From assembly GCA_028278265.1 (NCBI GenBank), contig JANQET010000442.1:1-49444 (forward strand): DNA of 49,444 bases. Direction: 5' to 3'. The position numbers were made by a program, and so were the translations under genes. Shown here one piece after another: positions 1 through 8,185 of this stretch. The first letter of the stretch is position 1. Each line of letters begins with the position of its first letter. Below the pieces are notes generated by a model. That model did no database searches and was not told the DNA's origin. It saw only the letters and a list, made by a program, of their open reading frames with translations. The DNA is from Myxococcota bacterium (lineage in GTDB: Bacteria > Myxococcota_A > Polyangia > JAAYKL01).

Positions 1-2
1 TG

Positions 3-734
3 AAGGCCGGCTGTTTTATCGAACCGGCCAAGCCCAACTCGCTCATCGCTGCGGTACGCCAACCCCAAGCCGCGGTGGGGGGCAGTGAGATGGAGGGACC
101 GGATTCCATTCGGCGCAGCGCTCCCGCTTCGCTGCGAACCTTGGGACGGGCCGTCTCGTTGGAGGATTTTTCCCAGCTGGCGGCCAGTCATACCAACGTC
201 TGGCAGGCTCGGGCGACAGCTCGTCCGGTCGCAGCGATGGCGCCTAACGGACAGCAGCGGAAAAAAGGGGTGGAAGTGGTGGTGGTGCCAGCCCACGGCA
301 ATGCGCTGGACGAGGCGCTGAAAACCTCACTGCAGGCCTATCTGCTGCATCACGCCCTGCCCAGTGTCGAACTGACACTGGTGGCGTATTCACCGAAATA
401 TCTCCACTTGGCCGTCACAGTGCAGGTGAACCATGCCCAGTTTGATCCGGTCCAGGTAATCGGACAGGTCAGGACAGCGCTAGAGAAGACCTTTTCGCTC
501 CGGGAGCGATCGTTGGGCCAGCCGGCTTATCTGAGTGAGGTGTTTCGGGTGGTCGAAAATGTCGTCGGTGTGGCCAATTCGAAGTGTGTCTTCTTGTCTG
601 TAGGTGATGGCAACAGTTGGCACGAAGACCCTCGGCAACGGATCGGTGCGACAGGGAACGAAGTGTTGTTCTTGGATCTCGCCGAGACGGGGCGATCGCG
701 ACTGGACTTAGCCACCGAGCGGTACGAGCTCTGA
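3..734 (+). CDS. Baseplate J-like protein of a contractile injection system, C-terminal part (5' end outside window)
   Basis: The frame is open from the first bases of the window, so this is the 3' part of a longer gene. Near the start it has the stretch RSAPASLRTLGRAVSLEDF, the conserved turn of phage/eCIS putative baseplate assembly proteins (gp6/baseplate J type) in which an RAP-LR-GRAV-EDF block precedes the last alpha/beta domain. The remaining 180 or so residues (VVVVPAHG, then VELTLVAYSPKYLHLAVTVQV) fit the small C-terminal domain of that family. In the assembled machine such proteins form the wedge that links tail tube and sheath to the spike. The next three plus-strand genes are also tail or eCIS-type genes, which supports the call. 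Internal GTG/ATG codons near 75-90 are probably not the start. Confidence 0.8.
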   Translation, partial: KAGCFIEPAKPNSLIAAVRQPQAAVGGSEMEGPDSIRRSAPASLRTLGRAVSLEDFSQLAASHTNVWQARATARPVAAMAPNGQQRKKGVEVVVVPAHGNALDEALKTSLQAYLLHHALPSVELTLVAYSPKYLHLAVTVQVNHAQFDPVQVIGQVRTALEKTFSLRERSLGQPAYLSEVFRVVENVVGVANSKCVFLSVGDGNSWHEDPRQRIGATGNEVLFLDLAETGRSRLDLATERYEL

Positions 735-796
735 GACGAAGGTGACTCGAGGCGCCGGGTCCGAACCGGCGGTATTCGTCAGAGATGAGGCTTGAA

Positions 797-2137
797 ATGA
801 CCGAAGGAACTTTTACGACGCGGGCCGGAGAAGAGCTCTTCGGGCTGTTGCCCGAAGAGTATCGCAGCCGGGATCGGGAGCGGGGTGATCTGGCCCGTTA
901 CCTGGATGGCTTGGGGACCTTGCTCGACCGGATCCACCAGACCCTGGTTCAACGGCAGGGGGATTGTTTTCCCGACAGCACGTCCAACGAGCTCCCCTGC
1001 CAACCCTGGCTGCTGCCATACCTCGCAGAGCTGTTCGACGCCGTTCTGCGCTCGCCCACCGATCAGGGAAAACGGGAGGAGATCGGGCACACCGTCTCCT
1101 GGCGTCAATGCAAGGGAACGCTGCGCTGTATCGAAGAGATCGTCCGGGTGGTGGGCGGATTCGAGGTGGCGATCCACGAGGGGTTCAAACGGGTTGCCAC
1201 CACCCCGGCGATCGGCAGGGAAAAGGGTCGCACACCGCACACGCTGGCGACGACGGTGGACACGCGCGTGCCGGTACTCCCCGATTCGTCGACAGATCAC
1301 ACGGCCCGCCTGGTGGATCTGCGCACGCCAACCGTTGGCAGCGGACTGTATCACCCGCGTCAGCTGCTGCTCTATGTGCCGACCGAGCCGGGGTTCTTTC
1401 CTTCCGACGGCCGGCGCATCAGCTGGGCCGAGGTGGGGCAACCGGAAAGCGAGCATCTGGTGGAGGTCATCGAGGCGGGGGGCAGGCGGGTGATCCGAAA
1501 CATCTCGGATGCTCCGCTAATCGTCACCGACGGCGCCTCGGTGGAGGGGATCGACTGTCGAATCGAAGGCATCGGGTTTTTGCAGTTCGTGCGGTTCGTC
1601 GACTGCCCGAAGATTGAGCTCAGCGATGTGGCGGCAAGGGATGTGGTGATCGCAATGATGGCCGGTTCATCCGAGATCGGGGCGCGAAACTGCCTATTCA
1701 ACAGCCTGATCGCCCAAGCGGGATCGACCACCCTGGAGTATGTCACCGTATTGAACGCCATTGCCGCCGCTTCGCTCAAGACCAGCGATTGTATCCTGCC
1801 GGAGGCCACGAATGGATTGGAGTTGGTCCGATACAGCCGCATCGACTCATCCCTGCTGACCCTGGCGGAGCGCGTGTCGCCGGGAACAAATACCTGGCTC
1901 GAGCCGGCTTTTGTCGAGACCACCTGGGGAACGCCGGGCTGCGGCGTGCTCCATTCCGGCTGCCCGGATCGGATCAAATACGGCAGCGAAGACGGAGGTG
2001 AGATGGGGGCGTTCCATGACCGGTTCCACTGTCGACGCTACCAGGCCGTGTTGGAAAAGGTGAACGACCACCTGCCGCTGGGACTGGAAGCGGTCATCAT
2101 TCCGGACGAAGGCGTGGCAAATGCGTCCTTTGACTAG
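797..2137 (+). CDS. Tail protein I-like baseplate protein of a contractile injection system, with beta-helix-like C-terminal half
   Basis: The N-terminal third (LLPEEYRSRD, ARYLDGLGTLLDRIHQTL, LPYLAELFDA, then a Trp/Arg-rich KGT block) matches the phage tail protein I-like family found directly after baseplate J in eCIS loci, where it joins the baseplate to fibre or spike parts. From about residue 225 to 340 short beta-strand-like repeats appear (IDCRIEGIGFLQFVRFVDC, then VAARDVVIAMMAGSSEIGAR) that read like a right-handed beta-helix. ATG at 797 is preferred over ATG at 785 because GAGG lies 6 nt before it; the protein is then 446 residues. It is followed after 19 nt by the DUF6519 gene on the same strand. 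Function in the baseplate is inferred from family and order; the beta-helix reading is by eye. Confidence 0.72.
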   Translation: MTEGTFTTRAGEELFGLLPEEYRSRDRERGDLARYLDGLGTLLDRIHQTLVQRQGDCFPDSTSNELPCQPWLLPYLAELFDAVLRSPTDQGKREEIGHTVSWRQCKGTLRCIEEIVRVVGGFEVAIHEGFKRVATTPAIGREKGRTPHTLATTVDTRVPVLPDSSTDHTARLVDLRTPTVGSGLYHPRQLLLYVPTEPGFFPSDGRRISWAEVGQPESEHLVEVIEAGGRRVIRNISDAPLIVTDGASVEGIDCRIEGIGFLQFVRFVDCPKIELSDVAARDVVIAMMAGSSEIGARNCLFNSLIAQAGSTTLEYVTVLNAIAAASLKTSDCILPEATNGLELVRYSRIDSSLLTLAERVSPGTNTWLEPAFVETTWGTPGCGVLHSGCPDRIKYGSEDGGEMGAFHDRFHCRRYQAVLEKVNDHLPLGLEAVIIPDEGVANASFD

Positions 2138-2156
2138 AGATTAATGGAGGAATCCA

Positions 2157-4205
2157 GTGAAAACTCAACTATCGCGAATGACGTTCAATCCCCCAAAAAA
2201 CTACAGTGGCGTTTACCAGCAACAGGGTCGCATGATCACCGACGCCGACTGGAACGAGCTGGTGGCGATCATCGATCATCGCATTCGAGGCGCCCTGGTT
2301 GATATCATCGGCAACGGTACGCCCAGACGAGACGACCGGCTCGCCGATATCGCTTTGACGCCCCAGGGTATGCTGATCAAGCCGGGGGTGATCTATGCCA
2401 ACGGGATGGAGGGGAGGATTCCCGGTGACACGCCGTTCGAGATCACCGCCCAGCACGAGGAGTGCCCGGGTATTCCTGTCCCACCCGAGGATACGGCGCT
2501 CATCGTCTACGCGGACCTCTGGGACCGTCCGGTCAGCGCGCAGGAGGACGCGGATCTGCTCGATCCCGCACTGCACGGGGCGGACACCTGCACGCGAACC
2601 CAACGAATGGCACAAATCAAATGGGAGATCGTCGACGAGACCGGCGACCCGCTCGATATGGACACCTGCACCGCCCTGCTGCCGCCGGCCAAGGGCAACG
2701 CGACGTTGAGCGAGCTCGTACTGCGCTCCTCGCTGACCGATGGTGGAACGGATTTCTCTGACGAACCGGAGGTGCGCTGCGGTAACTACCCCTTTCGCCT
2801 GGAGGTGCACGATGTTGCCGAGGACGGTTATAACCGAACGATTGTATTGAAATGGTCCAGTGAAAATGGTGCCGAGTGTCACCGCGTGGCCACTGCACCC
2901 AGCGATTTCAAAGGGGGGAATTGGTGCTACGAATTTTTCTCCAAGAGCACCGAAAAACAGCTCGGTGCCCGGTTTGCCGGAGGCCACAGCCCACCGCGGG
3001 GCTTTTTGCGGGATAGCTTTCCCGATGCGATAGAACTCCCCCTGGTGCGCCGTTGGGATGGGTATTGCGTGCTCACTTTCGACAACGCCACTGCCACGTG
3101 GACGGTGACCTCGGGGATCGATCGAGGCGTGGCGCTTTCCCCGGCGCATGATCCCGAGGTTCATGGATATGCCTCAGTGATCTCCTCAACCGGTCTCGCG
3201 GCTAGCTTGTCGATGACCCTCAACGGGCTGAGGCTCGTTTTGGACCTGGCGACGAGCGAGGGATTGGCTCAGTTTTTTTCGGGAGATCACTGGCTGGCCT
3301 GGGTGCGCGAGGCGGCAATTCCGGAGCAGCGGGTCACCCTGCCGGATCCAAGACCGATCGGCGTTGAGCACCGCTACCTGCTGATGGCGGTGATTGACTC
3401 AACGGGAAATATACAAACCCTAAACAGTGGTGTGGCGGGGTTTCCATCGCTGACCGATCTCGATGCCCGAGATGTGGCCTACCAACCGGGCAGCCCGGAT
3501 GAGTTTCCCCCATCGGTCAATACCGTTCAACGAGCAATTCACGAGCTACGCGATCGAGTGGATCAAAAACACGGCGGCGAAGTGCTCCAGGCCCTGTTCG
3601 GGTGGGGCGTACTGGACGGCTTGGTGCCCGACCCGGACACCTGGGAGATCGGCTGGGCCGATGGTCTCGAATACTACGACATTTCAATCGCCGTCACTGA
3701 AGGCGTGATCATCGATACCCGGGGTGAGCTGATCGAGATTCCACCGCTGGAGTGCACCGAGCGTTTCGATGAGCTCCCGGTGGGCAATCAAGCACTCAAA
3801 CACTATCTCTATCTCATCGTTGAGGATACCGGCGAGCAAAGACTGGAAATACGACTCGATGCCCCGGAGGTTCCGTTTGACAAGTCACCCCGACTCCCTC
3901 TCACCGAATCCGGCAGCAACGCGGATCTGTTCGAACCGGAGAGCCTCGAAAAGGCGCATGAGGTCGCCTGGGAAGGCTACCGCGACAGCCGGCGAACCCC
4001 GGTCCGGTTCACCAACGAGATCTGTCTGGCCACCATCGGCGTAAAACGGGCCGCCAAAGAAATAGCCGTCTCCCCGGACAATCGGGAGCAAATACTACAG
4101 CCCCCAGCCATCAGAAACGCCGCCTACCTCCAGCGGGACGAGACGACGAGATTACCCACGCTGTCCAAAATAGCAGACCAGATCAAACTGCCCGATTTGA
4201 ATTAA
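2157..4205 (+). CDS. DUF6519 tail-associated protein of a contractile injection system
   Basis: The first 60 residues (SRMTFNPPKNYSGVYQQQG, then ITDADWNELVAIIDHRIRG) are the signature opening of DUF6519 proteins, which occur in eCIS and related phage-tail-like loci beside baseplate genes. The body is a long, Asp/Glu-rich, probably beta-rich protein of 682 residues with no signal peptide or membrane segment. The start is a GTG with a strong GGAGG upstream at 4-8 nt spacing. It lies 19 nt after the tail protein I-like gene and 15 nt before the DUF4157 gene, so the three are very probably cotranscribed. Its exact role is not established for the family; tail fibre, spike or cargo-loading roles are plausible. 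Family membership is fairly sure, function is not. Confidence 0.75.
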   Translation: MKTQLSRMTFNPPKNYSGVYQQQGRMITDADWNELVAIIDHRIRGALVDIIGNGTPRRDDRLADIALTPQGMLIKPGVIYANGMEGRIPGDTPFEITAQHEECPGIPVPPEDTALIVYADLWDRPVSAQEDADLLDPALHGADTCTRTQRMAQIKWEIVDETGDPLDMDTCTALLPPAKGNATLSELVLRSSLTDGGTDFSDEPEVRCGNYPFRLEVHDVAEDGYNRTIVLKWSSENGAECHRVATAPSDFKGGNWCYEFFSKSTEKQLGARFAGGHSPPRGFLRDSFPDAIELPLVRRWDGYCVLTFDNATATWTVTSGIDRGVALSPAHDPEVHGYASVISSTGLAASLSMTLNGLRLVLDLATSEGLAQFFSGDHWLAWVREAAIPEQRVTLPDPRPIGVEHRYLLMAVIDSTGNIQTLNSGVAGFPSLTDLDARDVAYQPGSPDEFPPSVNTVQRAIHELRDRVDQKHGGEVLQALFGWGVLDGLVPDPDTWEIGWADGLEYYDISIAVTEGVIIDTRGELIEIPPLECTERFDELPVGNQALKHYLYLIVEDTGEQRLEIRLDAPEVPFDKSPRLPLTESGSNADLFEPESLEKAHEVAWEGYRDSRRTPVRFTNEICLATIGVKRAAKEIAVSPDNREQILQPPAIRNAAYLQRDETTRLPTLSKIADQIKLPDLN

Positions 4206-4220
4206 AAAGGGGATTGGATA

Positions 4221-5651
4221 ATGAAAACAGCGGTTGAGAAAACAAACAAGACAGAGCTACCAACGCAACGATACCGATCTGACGATAGTCACCCCCATGA
4301 ACCGGTAAAACAAGCCCAACGGATCCAAATCCGCGAAATACTGCGTACACCAACCATTCAGCCGAAAATGGTCGTCGGTGCTCCGGATGACAAGTACGAA
4401 AGGGAAGCCGATCGGGTGGCGGACGAAGTGATGCGAGTGAAAGACAGGCCAATTGACAAGCCTCGCGAGTTGATAGATGAAAAACACAATATTCCGCAAA
4501 ATCCTGAATCAATTCTTGCAAACAGCTGCAGTTCAGGGCGACCTCTCTGCAGCAACATCGAGCGCATAATGGGGAATGCGATGAAGTCAGATTTCAAGAG
4601 GGTTCGCGTCCATTCGGATTCGGTTGCAGATAGATTCAATCGGGCACTTCACGCGCGTGCATTCACTGTAGGCGAAAATATATATTTTCGTCAGGGCGAA
4701 TACAATCCCGAGACTTTATCGGGGCGCAGATTATTGGCACATGAGTTAGCTCATGTGGTGCAACAGACAAATGCCCAATCTACGCTCAATAGAGATCAGC
4801 GAGACAACATTGGAACACCAACAATGCGAACAACTCAGCCTATGATTCAATGCTCAGAAGAGGAATTCTCGGTTCAAACCATTCCAGCAGAATACGCGAG
4901 CCAGATCACCAGTTGGGAAACTGAGTTGAATACGCTCGTTCAGTCGAGGGTTTCCAGTCGCACAAACGCCTTCGCTCTCAGAATAATCGCCATCTTTCGT
5001 CACTATGCAGTGTGGCTTCAAACTCATCAACCAGCGGAGGTCGATCATCAGTTATTCAATAACATCGTTGATATAGCGGTGAACATTGCCTGCGACTATC
5101 TTCCCGGCATGAACACTGTGGTTAAGAATTTGGTGAAGGCCGGCATCAACGCAGTGAAAAATGCTGTGAAAGAGGCCGTTCGCGACGGGCTCGCAGCGGA
5201 TACGACTTGGCGGAGCACACAGCAACGATTGGAGACCGGTGGAGCGAATCTCATTCTTGGACTTACCGAAGCGGGCTGGGCGCAAGATTTTCCGGGATGG
5301 CTCAGCGGAAATTGTTTAGCAGAATACGATCGTGTTCATAGGGATTTTCGAGAACGCATGGTATCCGGTACAACCGGAGGAACTTGGGCGCCATCAGCAT
5401 TAGGCGGCGAAGTAAATCGATGGCTGACAGCCCTTGGTGTACCCGATCCTGAAGATAGAGTATTTCCGAGGATGCTCCTGATGCGTCTGATCGCTCAGAC
5501 CAGACTCGCGCAAATAGCTCAGAGAGCCCAGAGTAGACTGCTGCCGGGATTACAAGGAGGTGAGGAGAGGATGTTTTGGCAGGATCTACCACAACTAGAA
5601 CGCTTACTGAACGCTGAGGGATTGCGAGAAGCACATCGTCGTTTAAGGTGA
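4221..5651 (+). CDS. DUF4157 (eCIS core) protein with HExxH motif, candidate cargo or processing protein
   Basis: Residues about 46-72 contain the recurrent QPKM-VGAPDDKYEREADRVAD motif, and residues 128-182 form the DUF4157 domain, ending in HELAHVVQQ with a metallopeptidase-type HExxH at residues 174-178. DUF4157 is the most characteristic accessory domain of extracellular contractile injection systems and is often joined to toxins. The C-terminal part from about residue 215 (roughly 260 residues) matches nothing I recognise; it has an amphipathic Ala/Val-rich helix around residues 295-315 and no signal peptide. Codon use looks more AT-rich than in the genes before it, which may point to a recently acquired module. 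It is the last plus-strand gene of the eCIS block and converges on a TonB receptor gene. Whether HExxH is catalytic here is unknown. Confidence 0.78.
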   Translation: MKTAVEKTNKTELPTQRYRSDDSHPHEPVKQAQRIQIREILRTPTIQPKMVVGAPDDKYEREADRVADEVMRVKDRPIDKPRELIDEKHNIPQNPESILANSCSSGRPLCSNIERIMGNAMKSDFKRVRVHSDSVADRFNRALHARAFTVGENIYFRQGEYNPETLSGRRLLAHELAHVVQQTNAQSTLNRDQRDNIGTPTMRTTQPMIQCSEEEFSVQTIPAEYASQITSWETELNTLVQSRVSSRTNAFALRIIAIFRHYAVWLQTHQPAEVDHQLFNNIVDIAVNIACDYLPGMNTVVKNLVKAGINAVKNAVKEAVRDGLAADTTWRSTQQRLETGGANLILGLTEAGWAQDFPGWLSGNCLAEYDRVHRDFRERMVSGTTGGTWAPSALGGEVNRWLTALGVPDPEDRVFPRMLLMRLIAQTRLAQIAQRAQSRLLPGLQGGEERMFWQDLPQLERLLNAEGLREAHRRLR

Positions 5652-5673
5652 TATTGACCGCGCATTTTCCAGA

Positions 5674-8079
5674 TCAAATACGGCTACTCAACGACAGATA
5701 AAACAACCTTTGATCGATGCCGTTGTGTCCGCTGGAGGCGATGGCGTTTAGCGTGGTGGCCGAGGGGGTGGTGTTGGCGGTGACGTTTTGGAAGGTTAGC
5801 TTGATGCCGATGTACGGGTTTATATTGTAGGTCACGGCAGTGTTGATGATCACGACGTTGTCACCGAACGCCGAGGATTGTATCGGATTTCCCTTTTCAT
5901 CCTCTACATCGTGCACGTCCACGGCGCTGTACAGCCGGAAGTTGGCGTGCCAATGCAGGCGGTTGGCGATCAGTTGCCAGCTGAGATGGGATTTTATTTG
6001 GTGGCCCGAGTAACAGATCCACTCGTCTCCGATCAACACCGGTTTCCCCGAGCCGCTGAAATCGGCATTCACCATGGAGCCCAGTTCTTCGTAGGATTCT
6101 TCAGTGAATCCGGTCGGCCGGGAGTAGCCGTAGGAGACGCTGAACATCAGGCTGCGAAAGGGTTCAGCCCGGCCGATCAGCTCTCCCCCGACCGAACCGA
6201 AGGTGTCAGGGATGTTGACGAAGAGGGAGTTGTTCTTCCAGCTGAGCAGGTCGTGGTACATGTTGTAGTAAATGTTCAAATCCAACGAGAGTTTGTTGTC
6301 AAAAAAACTGTTCGTCGAATTGAATTCGATACTGTCCATCACCTCGACAACCAACTCCTCCCTTTTGTCTCCCAAGTCCGGTGCGCCGGGGACGTCAACA
6401 TTCAGATCATTGTCGACAATATAGTTGTTTTTGATGAGATGACCGTAGTAGGCACCGTCAGGCAGACGGAAACCGCGGCTGTACGACAACTTGAGCAGAT
6501 GGTCGTCATCGATTGAGAAGACCACGGCCAATCGGGGTGAGAGATCGGTTGAATCGATATCGGGCTTGGCCGTGACCCTGCCGAATCCCGAGTTTTCGAC
6601 ATCCAAGGCTTCACCCATGTCCGGCACGACAAGGGTACCGTAGACGGTGTGGTCGAGGCGCGCGCCGGCGGAGAACATCAGGTGTTCATTGAACTCAAAA
6701 ATGTCCTCGGCGAACAGGGAGAGGTCCCACCAGGCGATATCGCTGTCCTCGAATCCAAAGGTGGGATCGGTCTCGAAAAAGAGCTTCCGATCGTCCATGT
6801 TGCGATACCCCACCTGCCCGCCGATCGCCAATGAATTGAGCGGAATGGCGGTGGTTCTGAAGACCGCCTTGACGGAGTAGAACTGCTCTCGCCCCCCGCG
6901 GGCCATGCCGTGTCGCCCCTCAGTTTCGTCGTGCTCCTGAAAGGACTTGTCGTACATGGCGAAATCGTGCCATTGACCGTCGAGGGAAATGGTCAGCGAG
7001 TTGTCCGGGGTGAAGGCCAGTTCTAATTGAGGCCGCACCAGTACCATGCCCCTGTACCATCCGTGGTCATATTGGTCTTCTTCGGTAAACCACTCCGGAG
7101 CGACCGCGCTGTTGGTCGATGCGAAGATTCGAATCGCCTGCATCTGCAGGGAAAATCCACCGTGGTGCCAGTATAGGCCGAGCTTCGAGCTGGGCACGGC
7201 ATACTCCCGAGTGCGAATGGTCACGCCGGCTTTTTTGCGCGCTGTGAGATCCACTCTATTCCACTCCAACTCCTCGGGTTCGTACCCCCGGGAGCTGACC
7301 ACTCCGGCGTAGAGCAACAGGGAGTTTTCCTTGCCATAGGGCAACCCATAGGTCGCTTCGGTCAGCACCAAGGCATCGGCAAAGCCCACTTCGCTTCGCA
7401 TGCGCCACCCGGGATAATCGTGGGCGCTCTTGGGAACCAGGTTGACCACTCCGTTGATCGCGCCGCCACCGTGTACCAGCGCGTTGGGGCCGTGCACCAT
7501 CTCGACCTGCTCCAGATCGCCGATCAACGGCAGATTGAGCTCGCTGTTGGCGCCGAAATGGCGGCGCATGTTCATCGTTTGGCCGTCCAGCAGCACCAGG
7601 GTTTTGGCGTTGTTGTCCACCGAAACGCCGCGGGCGCCGATCAGCGCGCCGGACCAGTAGTGCTCGGACATCTGGACGCCGGGGACGTAGATATCGAGCA
7701 GCTCTTTGATGTTGCGAGCGGTGGAGAGCTGCCACTGGGAGTGGGACGATGAAATCGTGTAGGTGGGGGTGTTGCGGATGTTGGTCGGAAAAAAGCCGGC
7801 GGTGACGATCTCTACGTTGAGCAGGTCGTTCAATCCCAATTTGAGAAACATGTCCTCCTCCTCGCCAGCTCGATCCGCAGAATCAACAGCATCGGCCAGT
7901 TGTCCCGAATTGCTGACCGGCACGGCGACCGGAAGTGTCGATTCGATCGGTCGGGGTGTCTTAGCATCAGTGGTGGCAGACCGGTTCTCAGGTTCGGGCT
8001 CCGGTTGGGTAGTTTGCGCCTCTACCGACAGTGGAAGAACGATGAGCAGTGCACCCAGTATGACCGATATGTGAACCAT
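5674..8079 (-). CDS. TonB-dependent outer-membrane receptor (first of two)
   Basis: The protein has 801 residues, with an N-terminal signal peptide (hydrophobic residues 4-19, cut near VEA-Q), a short Pro/Thr-rich linker and a TonB-box-like VEIVTAG at about 89-95. A plug domain follows at about 103-215 (ARNIKELLDIYVPGVQM, LVLLDGQTMN, then VEMVHGPNALVHGGGAING). The remainder is a 22-strand-type barrel rich in aromatic strand ends. It would import a scarce ligand (siderophore, cobalamin or glycan) using TonB energy; the ligand cannot be read from sequence. AGAGG lies 6 nt before the start. It lies downstream of a second receptor on the same strand after about 105 bp. The final residue is Ile rather than the usual aromatic. 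The two receptors are not close paralogues. Confidence 0.9.
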   Translation of the reverse strand: MVHISVILGALLIVLPLSVEAQTTQPEPEPENRSATTDAKTPRPIESTLPVAVPVSNSGQLADAVDSADRAGEEEDMFLKLGLNDLLNVEIVTAGFFPTNIRNTPTYTISSSHSQWQLSTARNIKELLDIYVPGVQMSEHYWSGALIGARGVSVDNNAKTLVLLDGQTMNMRRHFGANSELNLPLIGDLEQVEMVHGPNALVHGGGAINGVVNLVPKSAHDYPGWRMRSEVGFADALVLTEATYGLPYGKENSLLLYAGVVSSRGYEPEELEWNRVDLTARKKAGVTIRTREYAVPSSKLGLYWHHGGFSLQMQAIRIFASTNSAVAPEWFTEEDQYDHGWYRGMVLVRPQLELAFTPDNSLTISLDGQWHDFAMYDKSFQEHDETEGRHGMARGGREQFYSVKAVFRTTAIPLNSLAIGGQVGYRNMDDRKLFFETDPTFGFEDSDIAWWDLSLFAEDIFEFNEHLMFSAGARLDHTVYGTLVVPDMGEALDVENSGFGRVTAKPDIDSTDLSPRLAVVFSIDDDHLLKLSYSRGFRLPDGAYYGHLIKNNYIVDNDLNVDVPGAPDLGDKREELVVEVMDSIEFNSTNSFFDNKLSLDLNIYYNMYHDLLSWKNNSLFVNIPDTFGSVGGELIGRAEPFRSLMFSVSYGYSRPTGFTEESYEELGSMVNADFSGSGKPVLIGDEWICYSGHQIKSHLSWQLIANRLHWHANFRLYSAVDVHDVEDEKGNPIQSSAFGDNVVIINTAVTYNINPYIGIKLTFQNVTANTTPSATTLNAIASSGHNGIDQRLFYLSLSSRI

Positions 8080-8185
8080 GACGTACCTCTAGGTTGAACA
8101 ACGGTTGGGGCTAGAAAATACGCAAAAATCGGCGAGATGCAAGAGGGGGGTGGACTGAGAACGGCGGGGACGACTGCTATCGAGA

